From positions 38,840 to 102,839 of the forward strand of contig NZ_JALJRZ010000014.1 in the NCBI RefSeq assembly GCF_024519435.1: 64,000 nt of DNA, in the 5' to 3' direction. Origin of the DNA: Terrabacter sp. Ter38. Its GTDB lineage: Bacteria > Actinomycetota > Actinomycetes > Actinomycetales > Dermatophilaceae. The notes below the pieces were generated by a model, which did no database searches, was not told where the DNA came from, and was given only the letters and a program-made list of their open reading frames with translations. Positions 63,309 to 64,000 of this stretch are shown one piece after another (positions within the stretch are counted from its first letter, which is position 1; the number at the start of each line of letters is the position of its first letter). A program made the translations under genes and the position numbers.

Positions 63309-63362
63309 GCTTCGCTGTCGTCCTCCAGCAGGGCGGGCGCCGGTCGAAGTTACGATCACGCC

Positions 63363-63680
63363 ATGGCAGCGCAGGGGTACTCGGCTGAGGACGACCCGAC
63401 CTGGGCTCGACTGGGCATAACCCGCCCTTCAACGCTTGCGAACATCACGCTCAACGCAAAGAGAGACCGGAGGGTCGCAGCCACAATCGCGGCCGGCCTC
63501 TACGACAACGTGATCGTGTTCTTCGACAGGTTGAGCAGCCGCGACGCGCAGAATCTTCCGCCCTCGACTCTGGACGGGCCGTTGCTCGTCGACGGTTACA
63601 GCGACGACCCGGAAGTGCCGAATGCTGTAGACGCCACATACGCCAGGGCCGCCTTGGAGCGACTGCGGGCGAGGCGCTGA
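63363..63680 (+). CDS. Hypothetical protein, 105 residues
   Basis: Not recognised. A soluble, charged protein (WARLGITRPSTLANITLNAKR, GLYDNVIVFFDRLSS in outline) with a helical Arg-rich end. Starts with ATG 63363; no strong ribosome site. Last gene before the right attachment repeat. Confidence 0.5.
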   Translation: MAAQGYSAEDDPTWARLGITRPSTLANITLNAKRDRRVAATIAAGLYDNVIVFFDRLSSRDAQNLPPSTLDGPLLVDGYSDDPEVPNAVDATYARAALERLRARR

Positions 63681-63887
63681 GTCCGAGCGAAGCGACGTCC
63701 GCTACTCGGCATGTGGATGAAACTCCGACCGCGGACTCTCGACGCAGCGGGCGCTCCGCTGTTTCAGATCGTGGTCTCATTCGCGGTCTCGTTCGCGCTG
63801 GTCCGGCGTGCGTCGGGACAGTTCATCCCGGGAGCCCCTGAGCACGCGATCACTCTGGGGAACCACGGCGAACGGTGGGTCCCAGAG
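63681..63887. other. Right island border without recognised gene
   Basis: A frame from 63711 runs into the tRNA repeat and resembles no protein, so it is not a gene. Bases 63691-63705 repeat the sequence GTCCGCTACTCGGCA found at 30095-30109. Confidence 0.4.
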
Positions 63888-63945
63888 CTCGAAAGCGTGT
63901 GTGGGGGTAACTCCACCGTGGGTTCAAATCCCACCGCCACCGCCA
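63888..63945. repeat. Right attachment repeat (3' part of tRNA-Ser)
   Basis: 58 bases identical to 25131-25188, covering the anticodon loop to CCA. The upstream tRNA half is missing here, so this is the displaced 3' end of the original target tRNA and not a functional gene. Confidence 0.95.
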
Positions 63946-63948
63946 TGT

Positions 63949-64000
63949 GATGTCTCAGGACATCGGAATGAGCTGGACCTACGGAATGTAGGTCCAGCTC
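63949..64000. repeat. Two adjacent perfect palindromes beyond the island
   Basis: GATGTC-N4-GACATC at 63949-63964, then a 13-base-arm hairpin (63970-63982 with 63988-64000) with a 5-base loop. The window ends exactly at the second arm. May be a terminator pair for the original tRNA or the end of an insertion sequence abutting the attachment site. Confidence 0.55.

Larger units (their letters stand above)
25131..63945. mobile_element. Genomic island integrated in tRNA-Ser
   Basis: Bounded by 58-base perfect direct repeats (25131-25188 and 63888-63945), the left being the 3' part of tRNA-Ser. It encodes a complete tyrosine recombinase (49309-50283), a toxin-antitoxin-like pair, IS remnants and many accessory genes. 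No conjugation machinery, phage structural genes or replication initiator was seen, so it is an integrative island that is either mobilised by another element or no longer mobile. The integrase lies near the middle rather than beside a repeat, which suggests later insertions or the merger of two elements. Confidence 0.88.

Noticed and set aside
63711..63950. 79-codon frame ending in the tRNA repeat
   Set aside because: Its C-terminus is the translated tRNA fragment and there is no ribosome site or homology.

Overview
The window is high-GC DNA with dense short-spaced genes, GTG and TTG starts, a GTP-type PEP carboxykinase, the PntAB transhydrogenase and a SARP-type regulator. This fits an actinomycete, probably Micrococcales and perhaps near Intrasporangiaceae; the family is a guess from gene style.

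Bases 1-25188 look like ordinary chromosome: PEP carboxykinase (cut by the window edge), tRNA-Arg, an alpha/beta hydrolase, an acyl-CoA synthetase, a sunset-domain membrane protein, argS, a flavodoxin-like reductase, xylulokinase beside two decayed genes (a mannitol-dehydrogenase tail and an AraC regulator), pntAB, an XRE regulator with a repeated operator-like sequence, an amino acid permease, an Rsm22-type methyltransferase, a secreted protein, a large SARP/NB-ARC/TPR regulator, upp, tadA and tRNA-Ser(CGA).

From tRNA-Ser to 63945 lies a genomic island of about 38.8 kb. The last 58 bases of tRNA-Ser (25131-25188) recur without change at 63888-63945, the signature of integration into a tRNA 3' end. 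The island is a mosaic. (a) 25.2-30.2 kb holds a frameshifted IS110 transposase, a secreted I36-like protein, an ECF sigma factor with a membrane partner, and an IstB remnant. (b) 30.3-44.3 kb holds two drug-type MFS exporters, two oxidoreductases, a DJ-1/PfpI-type protein, a membrane hydrolase, an HD protein, a CPBP protease, a cyclophilin-like protein and a large LuxR/ATPase regulator. Five of its transcription units share a dyad-symmetric element at nearly the same distance and in the same orientation before the start codon, so this block is probably one regulon. (c) 44.3-53.8 kb is a run of small, mostly unrecognised genes containing the tyrosine integrase and a toxin-antitoxin-like pair. 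Most gaps between them carry a 17-base motif, GCGGCA-N4-CGGACGT. (d) 53.8-63.2 kb is a six-gene operon for peptide-type ABC uptake plus two serine hydrolases. It is divergent from a LacI regulator, with three GCTAAC-N6-TAGC palindromes between them.

The two most interesting signals are the dispersed intergenic motif in part (c) and the shared operator of part (b). Both were found by reading alone and need a computed motif search.
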